The notes under the pieces are model-generated. The model worked only from the letters and a program-made list of their open reading frames with translations. It was not told the origin of the DNA and searched no databases. From VAZQ01 sp035300505 (lineage in GTDB: Bacteria > Pseudomonadota > Alphaproteobacteria > Rhizobiales > Xanthobacteraceae), in the NCBI GenBank assembly GCA_035300505.1, contig DATGVJ010000029.1, positions 1 to 56,759 on the forward strand: a stretch of DNA of 56,759 nt, written 5' to 3'. A program made the position numbers and the translations under genes. The stretch's first letter is position 1, and each line of letters begins with the position of its first letter. Shown here piece by piece: positions 8,669 to 17,147 of this stretch.

Positions 8669-8947
8669 TTATCGTTGTTCCCTTCCTGGTACTTGCGATT
8701 CGATTTGTTTTAGCAGAGCCCTGAATCGGTCCGGTACCCCCTCGTTGCGAATGCCATCGAAGCCGGACACAAGCGCCTTGCCAAGCTTATTAAGGGTGTC
8801 CCGGTTCAAACGTCCGTGAGACTTCCGACCTTTCGCAATTGAATGGGCAGTTGAAACGAAAGACCTGTACTTTGGGAGCTTGTGGCCAACAGGCGCGAGC
8901 ACAAACGGCTGCATCGGATCCGGTCTGATTGGCTTGTCTTTTTTCAT
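8669..8947 (-). CDS. NepR-like anti-sigma factor (orphan)
   Basis: 92-residue cytoplasmic protein. Residues 51-84 (TLNKLGKALVSGF, then NEGVPDRFRALLKQIE) match the two-helix NepR domain, whose pattern is roughly L..lY..v..E..PdRF..LL..L. NepR binds and silences the stress sigma factor EcfG and is itself titrated by phosphorylated PhyR. The first 50 residues are basic and unconserved. No phyR or ecfG gene lies beside it, so it would be a second, unlinked NepR copy. ATG 8947 has GGAAAG 8 nt upstream. An EcfG-type promoter at 9018-9042 implies feedback control. The call rests on a short motif. Confidence 0.62.
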   Translation of the reverse strand: MKKDKPIRPDPMQPFVLAPVGHKLPKYRSFVSTAHSIAKGRKSHGRLNRDTLNKLGKALVSGFDGIRNEGVPDRFRALLKQIESQVPGREQR

Positions 8948-9017
8948 TTTTCATTCTTTCCGTTCCGAACCGGAGGACCACAGGCCCGGCAACGCCCTCG
9001 CATGCTCATTAATGTTC

Positions 9018-9042
9018 AACACTGGTACGGGTATTTCGTTCC
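9018..9042 (-). promoter_or_regulatory. Sigma-EcfG-type promoter for the NepR-like gene
   Basis: Minus-strand GGAAC (9042-9038), 17 nt, GTT (9020-9018), with T rather than C before GTT. It lies in the 128-bp gap after the acyl-CoA ligase gene, about 70 nt upstream of the NepR-like start. Autoregulation by the stress sigma factor is known for nepR genes. Confidence 0.62.
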
Positions 9043-9075
9043 GTTTGCGCATGAAATTGTATGGGTCGCTGCCAA

Positions 9076-11196
9076 TCAACGCGCCACAATCAACGCATCG
9101 ACCGCGACCGCGCCTTCCTGCTCCGGATAAACAACGAGCGGATTGATATCGATTTCGGCGATCTCTGGATGCGCGATGGCATACGTGCCGAGCCGCGTGG
9201 CAATTTCTGCGATCTCGCCGATATCGAGTGCGGGCGCACCGCGGAACCCGGTCAGCAGCGACGCTGCTTTGAGTTTCCGGAGTTCCCCGACGATCGCGGC
9301 TGGCTCGAGGTCCGCCGGTAGCACCCGCACGTCGTGCAGCGCCTCGGCGAAGACGCCGCCCAGGCCGATCACCAGGACGGGTCCCCAATCTGGATCACCG
9401 CGCACACCCAGGATGAGTTCCACACCTTTACGCGCCATCGCTTCAACCAGCACGCCGTCGAGCCGCAGGCCCGGTCGCGCCCTGGCGACATCGGCATGGA
9501 GTTTGTGCCAAGCTTGCACGAGGCCTGCGTCGTCGGCGATCCCGAGCACAACGCCGCCGGCGTCGCTCTTGTGGGGGAGGCTCGGGCTCTGCGCCTTGAT
9601 CGCGACCGGATAGCCGATGCGTGCGGCCGCGCGCTGTGCATCTGACAGTTCGCTTGCCAGTTCAGCCAGCGGCACCGGAATGCCGGCTTCCGCCAGGAAC
9701 TGCATGGCAAGGTATTCCGGGATCACACCCGCGGGAAGCCGTTTTACTGCGTGGCCGACGACCGGGTGAACCAACGCGGGCTGCGGCACCCGCAGGCTTG
9801 CGAGCCGCGCCAGCGCGCGCAACGCCCGTTCGGGAGAACGAAAGAATGGTACGCCGAGCCCGCGCAGGTTCGCGACAATCTCAGGCGGAACTTCGCTGTC
9901 CTCGCCCATCATGGCGAACACTACCGGCTTGCCTCGTCCGAAATTCTCCACCGCGGCGATGATGTGCACCATCTTGCGCGCAATGTGCGTGGGACTGCTC
10001 AGCACCACGGCTAGCACCACGCTGCCGTAGCGCTCGTCGTCGAAGAACACCTGCATCGCCTTGGCGTAGAGGGTCGGATCGACCAGCGATTGGGCAGTGA
10101 CGTCGAGCGGATTGGTCGGAAGGATCAGATCGGGCGCGAGCGCGCCGAGCGCGGCCTCGGTGGCGCCCGTCGGCTCCGGCAGACCGAGATCGGAATTCTC
10201 GCAGAAGTCGAGGACCATCGCTTTGAAGGCGCCCGAGTCCGAAATGACCGCCGCGCCACCGCGTGGCGGCGACGGCCAGCGCACCATGAGTTCGCCGAGG
10301 TCGAGCAATTCCTCCAGCGTGTCGACGACCGCGACGCCGGCCTGCGACACCATTGTGCGCATGACCTCGTAGTCGCCGCTCATGGCGCCGGTATGGGTTT
10401 TGGCCGATATGCGCGCGGCTGCGCTGCGGCCGGGATGCAGGAGCACGATCGGCTTGCCGGCCGCACGCGCCTTGCGCGCCGCCGCCAAAAAGCGTTGCGG
10501 GTGACGGAACTGTTCGACCATCATCAAAAGCACGTGGGTCGACGCATCATCGATGAGATAATCGAGAAAATCCTCGCATCCATCGAGCGCCTCGTTGCCG
10601 GTGGAGATCGAATACGAAATCGCGATATCGCGTGGATGGAGCGCCGCGCGCAGCACGGTCGCCATAGCACCGCTCTGCGACACGATGCCGACGGCGCGCC
10701 GGCCCGCGACCGGGACCGGTGTGCAGGCACTGAACGTCAACGGAATGCCATCCACATAATTGACGTGGCCGAGACAATTGGGCCCCGAGATGGCCATGCC
10801 GTGATTGCGGGCGATCCGCGCAATCTCCGCCTGCAGTTCGGCGCCCTCGATACCGGCTTCGGCAAATCCGGCCGCGTAGATAATGACGCCGCCGACGCCG
10901 CGCGCGGCGCAACCCTTGACCGCATCGAGAATGCCCGCGCGCGGAATAGCGAGCGCCGCACAATCAACATTATCTGGCAGCGCCGATGCGGAGTTCACGC
11001 AAGCGCGTCCGTTGATCTCCTGTCGCGTGGCGCTCACCAGATGGATATCGCCGAGATACGCGAAGCGCTCCAGGTTGGCGAGCAGGCTCGCGCCGAGCGA
11101 GCCGGGCGACGGCGAAGCCCCGACGATAGCAATCGAGCGCGGTCGCAACATGCGCTCGATCGCGGACGGCGCGGGTGTACGTGGCGCTTCAAGCAT
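9076..11196 (-). CDS. NDP-forming acyl-CoA ligase, probable hydroxycinnamate (ferulate)-CoA ligase
   Basis: 706-residue fused alpha-beta acetate-CoA ligase (ADP-forming) family enzyme. A CoA-binding Rossmann domain begins SIAIVGASPSPGS near residue 21. The ligase domain follows, with the phosphohistidine region KTHTGAMSGDYEV near residue 266. A C-terminal ATP-grasp domain holds PVAIKAQSPSLPHKSDAGGV near residue 510 and EIDINPLVVYP near the end. ATG 11196 overlaps the hydratase stop (ATGCTTGA), showing coupling. The neighbour is a hydroxycinnamoyl-CoA hydratase/lyase, and the same enzyme type (FerA) activates ferulate in Sphingobium, so a ferulate/coumarate substrate is a sound inference. A plain short-chain acyl substrate is the alternative. 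Confidence 0.85.
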   Translation of the reverse strand: MLEAPRTPAPSAIERMLRPRSIAIVGASPSPGSLGASLLANLERFAYLGDIHLVSATRQEINGRACVNSASALPDNVDCAALAIPRAGILDAVKGCAARGVGGVIIYAAGFAEAGIEGAELQAEIARIARNHGMAISGPNCLGHVNYVDGIPLTFSACTPVPVAGRRAVGIVSQSGAMATVLRAALHPRDIAISYSISTGNEALDGCEDFLDYLIDDASTHVLLMMVEQFRHPQRFLAAARKARAAGKPIVLLHPGRSAAARISAKTHTGAMSGDYEVMRTMVSQAGVAVVDTLEELLDLGELMVRWPSPPRGGAAVISDSGAFKAMVLDFCENSDLGLPEPTGATEAALGALAPDLILPTNPLDVTAQSLVDPTLYAKAMQVFFDDERYGSVVLAVVLSSPTHIARKMVHIIAAVENFGRGKPVVFAMMGEDSEVPPEIVANLRGLGVPFFRSPERALRALARLASLRVPQPALVHPVVGHAVKRLPAGVIPEYLAMQFLAEAGIPVPLAELASELSDAQRAAARIGYPVAIKAQSPSLPHKSDAGGVVLGIADDAGLVQAWHKLHADVARARPGLRLDGVLVEAMARKGVELILGVRGDPDWGPVLVIGLGGVFAEALHDVRVLPADLEPAAIVGELRKLKAASLLTGFRGAPALDIGEIAEIATRLGTYAIAHPEIAEIDINPLVVYPEQEGAVAVDALIVAR

Positions 11197-12052
11197 CGCG
11201 CTTGTATCCGCCGAGCCCGGGCCGGAAACTCTTCTCATCCAGGAACTGTTTGAGACCCTGTTCGCGGCCCTTTTCCGGGTCGAGCAGGCGGGACTGATCG
11301 TTCTTCGCCATCAGATAGTCGTTGGCGTCGTCGTAGGACATGTCGCGCACGCGCCGATAGGCGGTCTTGGCGGCACGGAGCACGGTCGGGTTTTTCCCCA
11401 TCAGCGTCACGGCGAGTTGCCGCGTGCGTGCGCGCAGATCCTTGAGCGGCACCGCCTCGTTGACAAGGTTCATGGCAGCGGCCTTGCGGCCGTCGAATGT
11501 CTCGCCCGTCATGATGTAGTAGAGCGCGTCGCGCTGGCTCATCACCTGCGCCACCGCCTTGGTCACCACGCCGGCCGGGATGATCCCCCAGTTGATCTCG
11601 GACAATCCGAACACCGCCTCCTCGGCTGCGATCGCGAGGTCGCAGGAGACGAGCGGCGTAAAAGCGCCGCCGAAGCACCAGCCGTTGACCATCGCGATGG
11701 TGGGCTTCGGATAAAACATCAGTTGTCGCCATTGCCACTGCGCATTGGTGCGAATGATCTGCTCGCGCTCCGGCGGCGTCATCGGATCGGTCGCGCGGAA
11801 GAATTCCTTCAGGTCCATGCCGGCGGAGAAGGCCGCACCGGCGCCGGTGAGCACGAGCACCTTGCAACGCGTGTCGATCTCGAGCGCGTTCATCACTGCC
11901 AGCATCTCGTTGGCGAGTGCGGGGCTCATGGCGTTGCGTTTCTCGGGCCGGTTCATCGTCACCCAGGCGATGCCGTCGTCGAATTCGACCAGCACCGTGT
12001 CGCCGCCGGGAACCGGAGCGGCGGATGCGGTTTCTGCGGATGTTGTCTTCAC
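11189..12052 (-). CDS. Hydroxycinnamoyl-CoA hydratase/lyase (feruloyl-CoA type)
   Basis: 287-residue crotonase-fold enzyme. It resembles the HCHL branch, which hydrates feruloyl- or coumaroyl-CoA and cleaves it to vanillin or 4-hydroxybenzaldehyde plus acetyl-CoA. Visible: NRPEKRNAMSP, the oxyanion segment SAGMDLKEFF, AMVNGWCFGGAF, and FGLSEINWGIIPAG holding the catalytic Glu; YYIMTG and DYLMAKNDQSRLLD near the end are typical of HCHL rather than general enoyl-CoA hydratases. The start is GTG 12052 with AGGAG about 10 nt upstream. Operon with the acyl-CoA ligase downstream (8-bp overlap); a binding protein is divergent. Expected pathway: lignin-derived phenylpropanoid breakdown. Confidence 0.85.
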   Translation of the reverse strand: MKTTSAETASAAPVPGGDTVLVEFDDGIAWVTMNRPEKRNAMSPALANEMLAVMNALEIDTRCKVLVLTGAGAAFSAGMDLKEFFRATDPMTPPEREQIIRTNAQWQWRQLMFYPKPTIAMVNGWCFGGAFTPLVSCDLAIAAEEAVFGLSEINWGIIPAGVVTKAVAQVMSQRDALYYIMTGETFDGRKAAAMNLVNEAVPLKDLRARTRQLAVTLMGKNPTVLRAAKTAYRRVRDMSYDDANDYLMAKNDQSRLLDPEKGREQGLKQFLDEKSFRPGLGGYKRDA

Positions 12053-12187
12053 CGGATCGCTCTCCTGTTCGCGGCCACGCTTTCAACTTGCTGCTGCAAG
12101 GCAACCTGCCGGAGCAGTAGCAAAATAGCGTCCGGTTGACTATGATTGTCGACCGCTGCGCTGTGGTGTGAACGAAGGGTGCAGGCG

Positions 12188-13246
12188 ATGCCGAATAATA
12201 TGCGAGCCGTCGGAACATTGTTTGTCGCAAGGCTGTTCGTTGCAAACCTGCTCGTTGCAAGCCTGTTCTTTGGGTGTCTGTGCGCGACACTGTCCGGCGC
12301 ACCCGCAAGCGCTTTTCCGGACCGGCCGATCCGCCTCCTGGTGAGCTTTCCGCCGGGTGGCAGCACGGACGCGATGGCGCGCATGGTCCAGCCTGGTGTG
12401 GAGAGGCTGCTCGGCCAACCCCTGGTGATCGAAAACCGTCCAGGCGCCGGCGGCCTGATCGCCATCGATGCGGTCGCCAAGTCTGCGCCCGATGGCTATG
12501 TCATCGGTCTCGGCGGGACGGCCGCGCTCGGCAGCAACGCTGCATTTCAAGTGACAACGCAGCAAGAGAGAGCGCAGAATGCGCCGGCGCAGCAAACGAC
12601 AACGCAGGAAGTGCGAAAGGACGTCGCGCCGGTGACGGGCCTGGCCGGGTCGGCGTTTATTCTTGCGGCGCCAACGTCATTTCAGGGCAAGTCGGTCCGC
12701 GACGTCATTGCGCTCGCGAAGGCGCGACCGGACCTCTCGCTCGGCCATGGCGGCAACGGCACGCTCATGCATCTGACCGCCGAAATGTTCAACCAGATGG
12801 CGGGGATCAGGCTTGCACTCGTGCCCTACCGCGGCATGGCGCCGGTCGTGACCGACCTGATTGGCGGCCATATGTCGTTCGGCATCATCGATCCGCCCGC
12901 CGGCATGGCGGCGATCGAGGCCGGCGCCATCAAGGCGCTCGCGGTCACCTCGACCAAACGTGTTGTGCGCCTGCCCGATATTCCAACCGTGGCGGAGTCC
13001 GGCGTACCGGATTTCGAATCGAACGGCTCGTTCGGCATCGTGGCGCCCGCCGGCACACCGGCCGACGTTATTGCCACGCTCAATGCGGCTTTCGTTAAAG
13101 TGCTCAACGATCCGGAAATCGTGCGGCGTATCCGCGACGTGGGCGCCGAACCGCTCGCGATGACGCCGGCCGAATTCGGTGTGTTCGTCGAGGCCGAGGC
13201 GAGAAGATGGCTCAAGGTCACGGCAGCGGGCGCCAGCCCGAAGTGA
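12188..13246 (+). CDS. TctC/Bug-family periplasmic binding protein
   Basis: 352-residue tripartite-tricarboxylate-transporter receptor (Bug family). A long signal peptide ends near residue 42 (PASA). Mature motifs: FPDRPIRLLVSFPPGG, QPLVIENRPGAGG, LVPYRGMAPVVTDLIGGH, PAGTPADVI. Odd features: residues 120-143 are a Gln/Thr-rich insertion (around TTQQERAQNAPAQQTTTQE) where family members have an ordinary loop, and the signal region contains near-repeats (RLFVA, NLLVA, SLFF). It is divergent from the hydroxycinnamate-type genes, so it may capture an aromatic acid. No TctA/TctB membrane genes are nearby. ATG 12188 follows AAGGGTGC. Confidence 0.9.
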   Translation: MPNNMRAVGTLFVARLFVANLLVASLFFGCLCATLSGAPASAFPDRPIRLLVSFPPGGSTDAMARMVQPGVERLLGQPLVIENRPGAGGLIAIDAVAKSAPDGYVIGLGGTAALGSNAAFQVTTQQERAQNAPAQQTTTQEVRKDVAPVTGLAGSAFILAAPTSFQGKSVRDVIALAKARPDLSLGHGGNGTLMHLTAEMFNQMAGIRLALVPYRGMAPVVTDLIGGHMSFGIIDPPAGMAAIEAGAIKALAVTSTKRVVRLPDIPTVAESGVPDFESNGSFGIVAPAGTPADVIATLNAAFVKVLNDPEIVRRIRDVGAEPLAMTPAEFGVFVEAEARRWLKVTAAGASPK

Positions 13247-14426
13247 CGGGGCGGGCGGCTCTTACTTTCTTGCTCGCGATTCAAGGCCGCGTAAACACGG
13301 AACTCCGAACGACGGCGCCCGCTGAAACGTCGCACTTATTGTTCGAAGTGCCCTAAACGCCCATGCCCGTTTGGAAGACGGGCGTAAACGCTCTTTTTTG
13401 CGTGGGTGGCCGCCAGCCGCGTTTTTCCCGCGACCGGAAAGATGGAATGTGCCCGTTTCAGCCGTGGGGGCGAGTATTCGATCAGGACAGTTGGGTTCGT
13501 TTTGGCCAAAAGTGTTGACCTCGTTTCGGCGGGAAGCCTGCCTTGCAACCTTACATTCGAGCGCGGTGCGTCTGTTCTATTTTTGATTGCAATAGGACGG
13601 AACATTGTAAGCACATCTGCGCAAGTAGATCTTCGCGATTGCCATGCCGGCGGTGCGGATCACCGCCGACGCAAAAAAGCGCCTGGTCATCCAAGGCCGC
13701 GGCAGCATCAGGACCGCGCGCGCAATTGGACACAACCATTTCGCCAATAACCAATTCTGCAAATCGGAGTCAAACAAATGCTTTGTGCGATCCTGTGCGA
13801 TTCTGTGCGATCCTGAACGAGCGTCCGCGTCGCGATAGCTGTCGATGGCCGGCACACAGATAAGGATTACGCATGCATGCGTAGCCGGCCAGGGAGAGGA
13901 GAGGGAAGGTTTGCCAGATTTGGATTATGGCTCGTCGCATGGCGGCTAGTTTTGACTTACGGAGCAGGCCAACAGGCACGGTGGGTGTTCAATGCTCTCG
14001 GGAGGAGATCGAAACAAGGCCTCCCCGTGGAGGCTCGCTTGCTTAAGGTGATGTCTTTGAATACTGCGAATCTTTTGTATGGAAATTGCAGTACGGTTTG
14101 AGTGCGATCGAAAATCAGGTGATTATCAGATCCACCAAATATCCGTACAGGTCTCAGTGCATTGTCGAGGAGTTATACTCCTATTGCAGTTTTGCTGAGC
14201 CCAAAACCGAGACCCCGTGAGAATAGGAGCCATTGTTCGAACGTTTACGCCCGACTTCGACGCGCTGTGCCCGCGCATTACGGTGTCAACGTTATCGGGA
14301 AATGCTCTAGCACCTGCGACAGGGCGCGCGCGCGGCAGTAGCCTTACAGCACCTGCGACAGGGCAGTAGCCTTACGCGGCGCGATGTGGGGCGCCAGGGG
14401 CTCGGTTAGAACCCCTGATCGGGAAT
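13247..14426. other. 1.2-kb stretch without a convincing gene; short tandem repeats
   Basis: No open frame here shows a recognisable family, a good start and sensible composition together. I see three 10-bp copies of TGTGCGATYC at 13784-13813, a direct repeat of AGCACCTGCGACAGGGC at 14309 and 14348 (each followed by CAGTAGCCTTAC or a close form), and a GCCCGT/ACGGGC hairpin at 13365-13383 followed at 13394 by six T, a possible terminator for the binding-protein gene. The segment looks like decayed or repeat-rich spacer. Confidence 0.5.
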
Positions 14427-14451
14427 GGAACGATGACGCGGCAGAAGCGTT
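14427..14451 (+). promoter_or_regulatory. Sigma-EcfG-type promoter for the DUF2267/CBS cluster
   Basis: GGAAC (14427-14431), 17 nt, GTT (14449-14451) with C before GTT. It overlaps a possible ATG at 14433, so that ATG would lie inside the promoter and could not be transcribed from it. This favours the later ATG at 14502 as the start of the DUF2267 gene, leaving a leader of about 45 nt. Confidence 0.65.
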
Positions 14452-14501
14452 CACAACCAAGGAGCGGACTCGGGGGCCGACACCAGAACGTGGGCAGACC
14501 C

Positions 14502-14981
14502 ATGAGTGCAACCGGCCTAAAGGTTTTCGATAAAACGCTTCAGACCACCAATATCTGGCTGGAGGAGATTACCGAGGTTCTCGGACCTGACCGGCAGCTG
14601 GCCTGGAAGGCCCTCTCGGTCGTGCTGCACAAGTTAAGAGACCGGATGCCTCTCGAGCTTTCCGCGCATTTGGCCGCAGCGCTTCCTCTCCTGGTGCGTG
14701 GCGCCTACTTCGACCAGTTCGAGCCGGCAAAGCAGCCCACGAATTGGGACCGTGAGGCGTTCGTCAAGGAGGTATCGCGCTGGATGTCGGATAGTCGGCC
14801 CGTCGATCCAAACGATGCCATTCGAGCTGTTTTCACAGTGCTTTCCCGCCACGTTCCGCGTGGCCAGATCGAAAAGGTGCAGCACGCCCTTCCGGAAGAT
14901 CTACGCTCGTTCTGGATTTCGGCGGAGGAACGCGCGGTAGGTCCTCCCGAGCCCCGCGAGATGCGCCGAAGCGCACGATAG
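14502..14981 (+). CDS. DUF2267 domain protein
   Basis: 159-residue cytoplasmic protein; DUF2267 fills about residues 5-140. Typical segments are TTNIWLEEITEVLG, AWKALSVVLHKLRDRMP, HLAAALPLLVRGAYFD, and a second half containing AIRAVFTVLSRHV. The family is all-helical, of unknown biochemical function, and common in stress-induced clusters. Start ATG 14502 is preferred over ATG 14433 because an EcfG-type promoter covers the latter and the domain begins just after 14502; the ribosome site is weak. The CBS-pair gene follows by 44 bp in the same direction, so the two are probably co-transcribed under general stress. Confidence 0.85.
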   Translation: MSATGLKVFDKTLQTTNIWLEEITEVLGPDRQLAWKALSVVLHKLRDRMPLELSAHLAAALPLLVRGAYFDQFEPAKQPTNWDREAFVKEVSRWMSDSRPVDPNDAIRAVFTVLSRHVPRGQIEKVQHALPEDLRSFWISAEERAVGPPEPREMRRSAR

Positions 14982-15025
14982 TCAATCAATTCGACCGACT
15001 GAGTAACTCAGTAAAGGAGGCGGTA

Positions 15026-15460
15026 ATGAAGGTAAGCGAAGCAATGACCAAGGATGTACAAGTAGCGAGTCCGGAACAGACGCTTCGGGAAGCGGCGCGC
15101 ATGATGGCTAATCTGGATGCAGGTGTGCTTCCAGTCGGCGAAAACGATCGCCTGATCGGCATGATCACCGATCGCGACATCGCAATCCGTGGTGTGGGTC
15201 AGGGCAAAGGACCGAAGACCAAAGTGCGCGACATCATGACCAAAGACCTCAAGTATTGCTTTGACGATCAGGGTCTTGATGAAGTCACCCAAAACATGGC
15301 GGACATTCAAGTCCGGCGCCTGCCGGTCATCGACCACGACAAGCGGCTGGTCGGTATCCTCTCGCTGGGCGATATTGCCATGAAGGCTGACGGCAAAGGC
15401 GCGATTGAAGCATTGAGCGGGATTTCGCGTCCGGGCGGACTGCACACCCAGGCGGGCTGA
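15026..15460 (+). CDS. CBS-domain pair protein
   Basis: 144-residue cytoplasmic protein made of two CBS domains. The first is about residues 8-60 (MTKDVQVASPEQTLREAARM, then GMITDRDIAIRG) and the second about 72-125 (VRDIMTKDLKYCFDD, then GILSLGDIAMK). CBS pairs bind adenine nucleotides and act as energy or redox sensors; stand-alone pairs of this kind are often stress-induced. A strong ribosome site, AAGGAGG, lies just before ATG 15026. It sits downstream of DUF2267 behind an EcfG-type promoter and upstream of a decayed methyltransferase/esterase gene, probably the former third gene of the operon. Confidence 0.93.
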   Translation: MKVSEAMTKDVQVASPEQTLREAARMMANLDAGVLPVGENDRLIGMITDRDIAIRGVGQGKGPKTKVRDIMTKDLKYCFDDQGLDEVTQNMADIQVRRLPVIDHDKRLVGILSLGDIAMKADGKGAIEALSGISRPGGLHTQAG

Positions 15461-15479
15461 ACGAGGCGGGCTGAATCCG

Positions 15480-17033
15480 ATGCTCGATGTTGCTCGCTCG
15501 CGCAGTCGAATGGTCGATGTTCAGATCGCGGGACGGGGCATAAGGGATGCGTACGTCATCCAAGCGATGCGGCGTGTCCCCGTGAAGCGTTTGTGGAGCC
15601 CGGCCTCGAGGAATTCGCATATGAGGATGGGCCGCTGCCGATCGGCGAAGGCCAAACGATTTCCCAGCCGTATGTCGTCGCGTCGATGATCGAGGCCGCG
15701 GAGGTCAGGCCAGGCGACCACGTTCTCGAAGTAGGCGCCTGGTTACGCGGCAGCCATTATGAGCCAGATCGCCGACCGCGTTCATGCTATCGAACGTCAT
15801 CCTTCGCTCGCCGAAGCGGCGCGGCATCGCTTTCGAAAGCTTGGAGACGACAATATCGAACTGCGCACGGGCGACGGTACGAAGGGCTGGGTGGAAGCCG
15901 CACCCTTTGATGCAATTCTCGTCGCTGCCGGTGGGCCGAGGGTCCCATCAGCACTGACGCAGCAGCTTGCAATCGGCGGACGGCTGGTCAGGCCGAAAGG
16001 AATCAAACTCTGCTCAAGATTACGCGCAAGAGCGCGACCAAGTATGAGGAACAAGACCTTGGTCCCGTCGCGTTTGTGCCGTTGATCGGCGATCGGGGCT
16101 GGGCCGAGAGTGGCCGGCGTTCGGCGACCAGCCGTGTGCCGGTTTTACAACATGCGCGGCTCCATCGCGGCTGTCTTGGAATACCTCGACAGAGTCGATC
16201 CTGAAGCCGCCGCGGTGGCCCGCGAGCGCTATGGCTGCCTGGCCCCGTGGCAGAAAGAGCCCGCGACCTATGGCCGTGCCGTGCTGACGGCCCGCTATAG
16301 AAAATGCGAGCAGGAGGTCATTCAACAGCGCCGGGAGTTACTTGAAATGCGGTTGGCATATGCGCAGCTGGACGGCGAAGGTTTTCTCGATGCTGCCCAG
16401 AATGCGCGCTTGATCGCCGCGGCCGAGCGTTATTACCGCGTCATGTATTATGGCGGCGCCGAATCCTGGAACTTGCGCGACACGCATATGTTCGACACGC
16501 TCGAGCATCTCCTGAACGCCCGCGGTCCGCGCTCGAAGGCGATCGTGTGGGCGCATAATTCGCACATTGGTGACGCCCGCTACACCGAAATGGGCGTGGT
16601 GCGCGAGGAACTGAACATCGGCCAACTCTGTCGCGAGCGCTTTGGAGAACAAGCGGCCCTGATCGGGTTCGGCACGCATGCGGGCACCGTTGCGGCCGCT
16701 TCTGACTGGGACAGTGACGTGGAGGTCAAGCGCGTTCGCGCCTCGCACCCTGACAGCTATGAACGACTCTGCCACGACGCGGGCGTTCCGCGCTTCCTTC
16801 TGGACATGGGTCGCCATCAAGCGCTTCGAAACCGCCTGTTGGAGCCGCGGTTGGAACGGTTCATCGGCGTCGTTTATCGGCCCGACACCGAATTGATGAG
16901 TCATTACGCGGATGCGTCACTACCGCAGCAGTTCGATGCGTTCGTTTGGTTCGACGAAACAACGGCTGTGACACCGTTGGGCGCGGAGCGCGCCAAACCA
17001 GGAGAGCCTGTCACCTATCCGTTTGGGTTGTAG
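15480..17033 (+). pseudogene. Decayed fusion gene: protein-L-isoaspartate methyltransferase plus erythromycin-esterase-like domain
   Basis: The first part encodes PCMT in pieces. From ATG 15510 (or 15480) it reads GIRDAYVIQAMRRVP; the frame shifts near 15580, giving EEFAYEDGPLPIGEGQTISQ and VLEVG. It shifts again near 15745 at the SAM-binding glycine loop, giving IERHPSLAEAARHRF and GDGTKGW, and once more near 16008, giving VAFVPLIGDRGW. At about 16140 the sequence jumps into the middle of an erythromycin-esterase domain (FYNMRGSIAAVLEYLD to PFGL, stop 17033). That domain's N-terminal 130-150 residues, with the catalytic Glu/His motif, are missing. The 307-codon frame from 16110 is intact but has no proper start. 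Neighbouring genes are unbroken, so scattered sequencing error is less likely. Confidence 0.82.
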
Positions 17034-17147
17034 CCTCGATGCGCCGCATCAGCTCGGCAAGTTGGTTCAGAAGAACGTCTCAAAGGAACAAAAGCAGCCG
17101 TTCCGTTGTTTTATGATTGTAATCGGTAATTACAAATGGGATGTGTC

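Noticed and set aside
8611..8724. 37-codon frame with hydrophobic tail downstream of the orphan stress promoter
   Set aside because: No ribosome site, made largely of 15-bp repeats, and it overlaps the NepR-like gene on the other strand; not listed as a gene.
10090..11253. 387-codon plus-strand frame
   Set aside because: Antisense shadow of the acyl-CoA ligase; no family sequence or start signal.
13644..13838. 64-codon frame beginning MPAVRITADAKKRL
   Set aside because: The first residues recall AbrB-like antitoxins, but similarity stops after about 15 residues, and there is no ribosome site or toxin partner.
14309..14375. Possible CRISPR-like direct repeats
   Set aside because: Only two copies, unequal spacing and no cas genes in the window.
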